Part shown: piece by piece, positions 62,991-64,000 of the stretch
How the letters are laid out: the number at the start of each line of letters is the position of its first letter
How positions within the stretch are numbered: the stretch's first letter is position 1
Source: Branchiostoma lanceolatum
Lineage: Eukaryota > Chordata > Leptocardii > Amphioxiformes > Branchiostomatidae
DNA length: 64,000 nucleotides
Direction: 5' to 3'
Assembly: GCF_035083965.1 (NCBI RefSeq)
Contig: NC_089724.1
Span: 2,632,501-2,696,500, forward strand
The notes under the pieces: model-generated
The model's database searches: none
What the model was told of the DNA's origin: nothing
The model's input: the letters and a program-made list of their open reading frames with translations, nothing else
Made by a program: the position numbers and the translations under genes

Positions 62991-64000
62991 GACTGTGCCC
63001 TGAGACTGAGATAAGGAAGTAAGGACCGAAGAGAGGAGGGCTAAATCAGCTGAAGAACGTAAGATATCACTTGCCTTTTTTTAATTTACGTTACCAGGAG
63101 CACCCCCCCCCCCCCCAACACACACACACGCACATACACGCAGACACTCACAACAGGGTTGGAACCCAGGCTATCCCTTGTATACCAAACTTGATCTTGC
63201 TACAAAAAAACACAGTACTGTACGTGCCACTAGCCACGTCTCCTCCCTGACAAACAAAAGTGACCTTGGCAAAAAAGCATAGCCAGATTCAGGGCTTTTC
63301 TTGATCACAACTGTAAGGAGGGCATGAAGGATGAAGATGAACTCGAGTAGCCCCCCGATCTTTAAACTTTAGACATGCAAGTCAATGAAGGCGACTAAAC
63401 CTTGGCCGCGGATCCGATAGCTGAAAAAAATAGTAGAAATTGGCCAATAGAGTGCATAGTATGCTAAGGGAGTCGGTTACGGAGAGAGGGTCCAATATGC
63501 AAACTGTAACTTCTATAGCGGGCTAACTTCTCTGGCATGTTATCCGTCTATTCGGCCAATTTCTACGATTTTTCCAGCGACCTGTGAAGCCTGGTAGAGG
63601 CTAACTAAACCTCGTATAGCTTGCTGTAGAACACTCGGTGAGATCGGACACGAAGAAGGGTTAAACGTTTTCTTATTATTTTCTGGAAACCGCTGACGCG
63701 GTTTCTTGGTTTTCTTCATACTGGAAGAAAATTTGCGATAGCCAGCAAAATCGGACAACACAAGGACGTTTCCTTGTTGGTATAGTACTGCCGGCTGGCT
63801 ACCAAGAAGCGCCCAGAAGTGCTGATGTTTGCTCCAAAGCTTAAATCGTTTTGGCAGCAGAGAGGAGGGTCTGCATGCTCTTTTCCGTAAGGCGTAGGCA
63901 GCCCATTTTTATTTCTCGTAATTCCTAGGGAAAGTCTTATTCACGTAATTCGTAGTGAGTGGACCAAATTTTGCGTAATTACCTTCCTTGATTTTAGCGT
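62991..64000. other. Intergenic, nothing recognised
   Basis: Contains a C-tract with ACACAC (63104-63140) and a repeat of the words TTGATCTTG and GTGCCACTAG..CACGTCTCCTCCCTGACAAACAA that is also at 62120-62190 (a duplicated non-coding piece). No gene seen. Confidence 0.4.

Overview
The window looks like intergenic-rich, repeat-dense nuclear DNA of an animal. Coding exons are separated by GT-AG introns, several C2H2 zinc-finger (ZNF) genes stand in tandem, and one gene encodes a transmembrane fibrinogen-related protein. Dozens of short inverted-repeat elements, tRNA-derived SINEs, LINE tails and minisatellites fill the rest. The combination (CxxCxYR-type poly-fingers, FIBCD1-like fibrinogen receptor, many MITEs) fits an invertebrate deuterostome, most likely amphioxus (Branchiostoma). 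The species call is inference, not proof.

Layout. 1-1.1 kb: a partial ZNF gene on the minus strand (A). 2.2-30.7 kb: six plus-strand ZNF units (B, C, D, E, F, G). Most carry a conserved promoter with non-coding exon 1, an intron, and one long coding exon that starts about 8 nt after the splice acceptor. B (994 aa) and F (474 aa) are intact. C is split by a 2.9-kb inverted-repeat transposon. D is cut short by a recombination that joins it directly to E's promoter. E lost its C-terminal part by a deletion plus frameshift. G is interrupted by a 5-bp tandem duplication. 32-37.3 kb: ZNF H (1098 aa), in which three blocks of an 11-residue coding minisatellite alternate with finger arrays. 41.3-50.1 kb: an eight-exon fibrinogen-domain type II membrane protein. 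Six tandem copies of a 3' splice site plus partial exon lie inside it, and duplicated terminal exon pieces lie behind it. 53.1-56.1 kb: ZNF J on the minus strand, two coding exons plus a non-coding exon 1. 56.4-64 kb: no convincing gene, only repeats, including an 88-bp minisatellite, a tRNA-type SINE and hairpin MITEs.

How the genes relate. The ZNF genes are paralogues made by tandem duplication and unequal exchange. They share the promoter block, the intron acceptor, the N-terminus MAAA(G/S)SDLHQ, a CPLCEF-type first finger (A, B, H, J) and a non-canonical C-terminal module (B, C, F, G). Seven promoters (B, C, D, E, F, H, J) contain a direct-repeat-1 nuclear-receptor type site (TGACCTTTGACCC or a close variant), usually about 95-120 nt before the exon-1 donor. 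This suggests common regulation. The fibrinogen-domain gene is unrelated to them and simply sits within the cluster.
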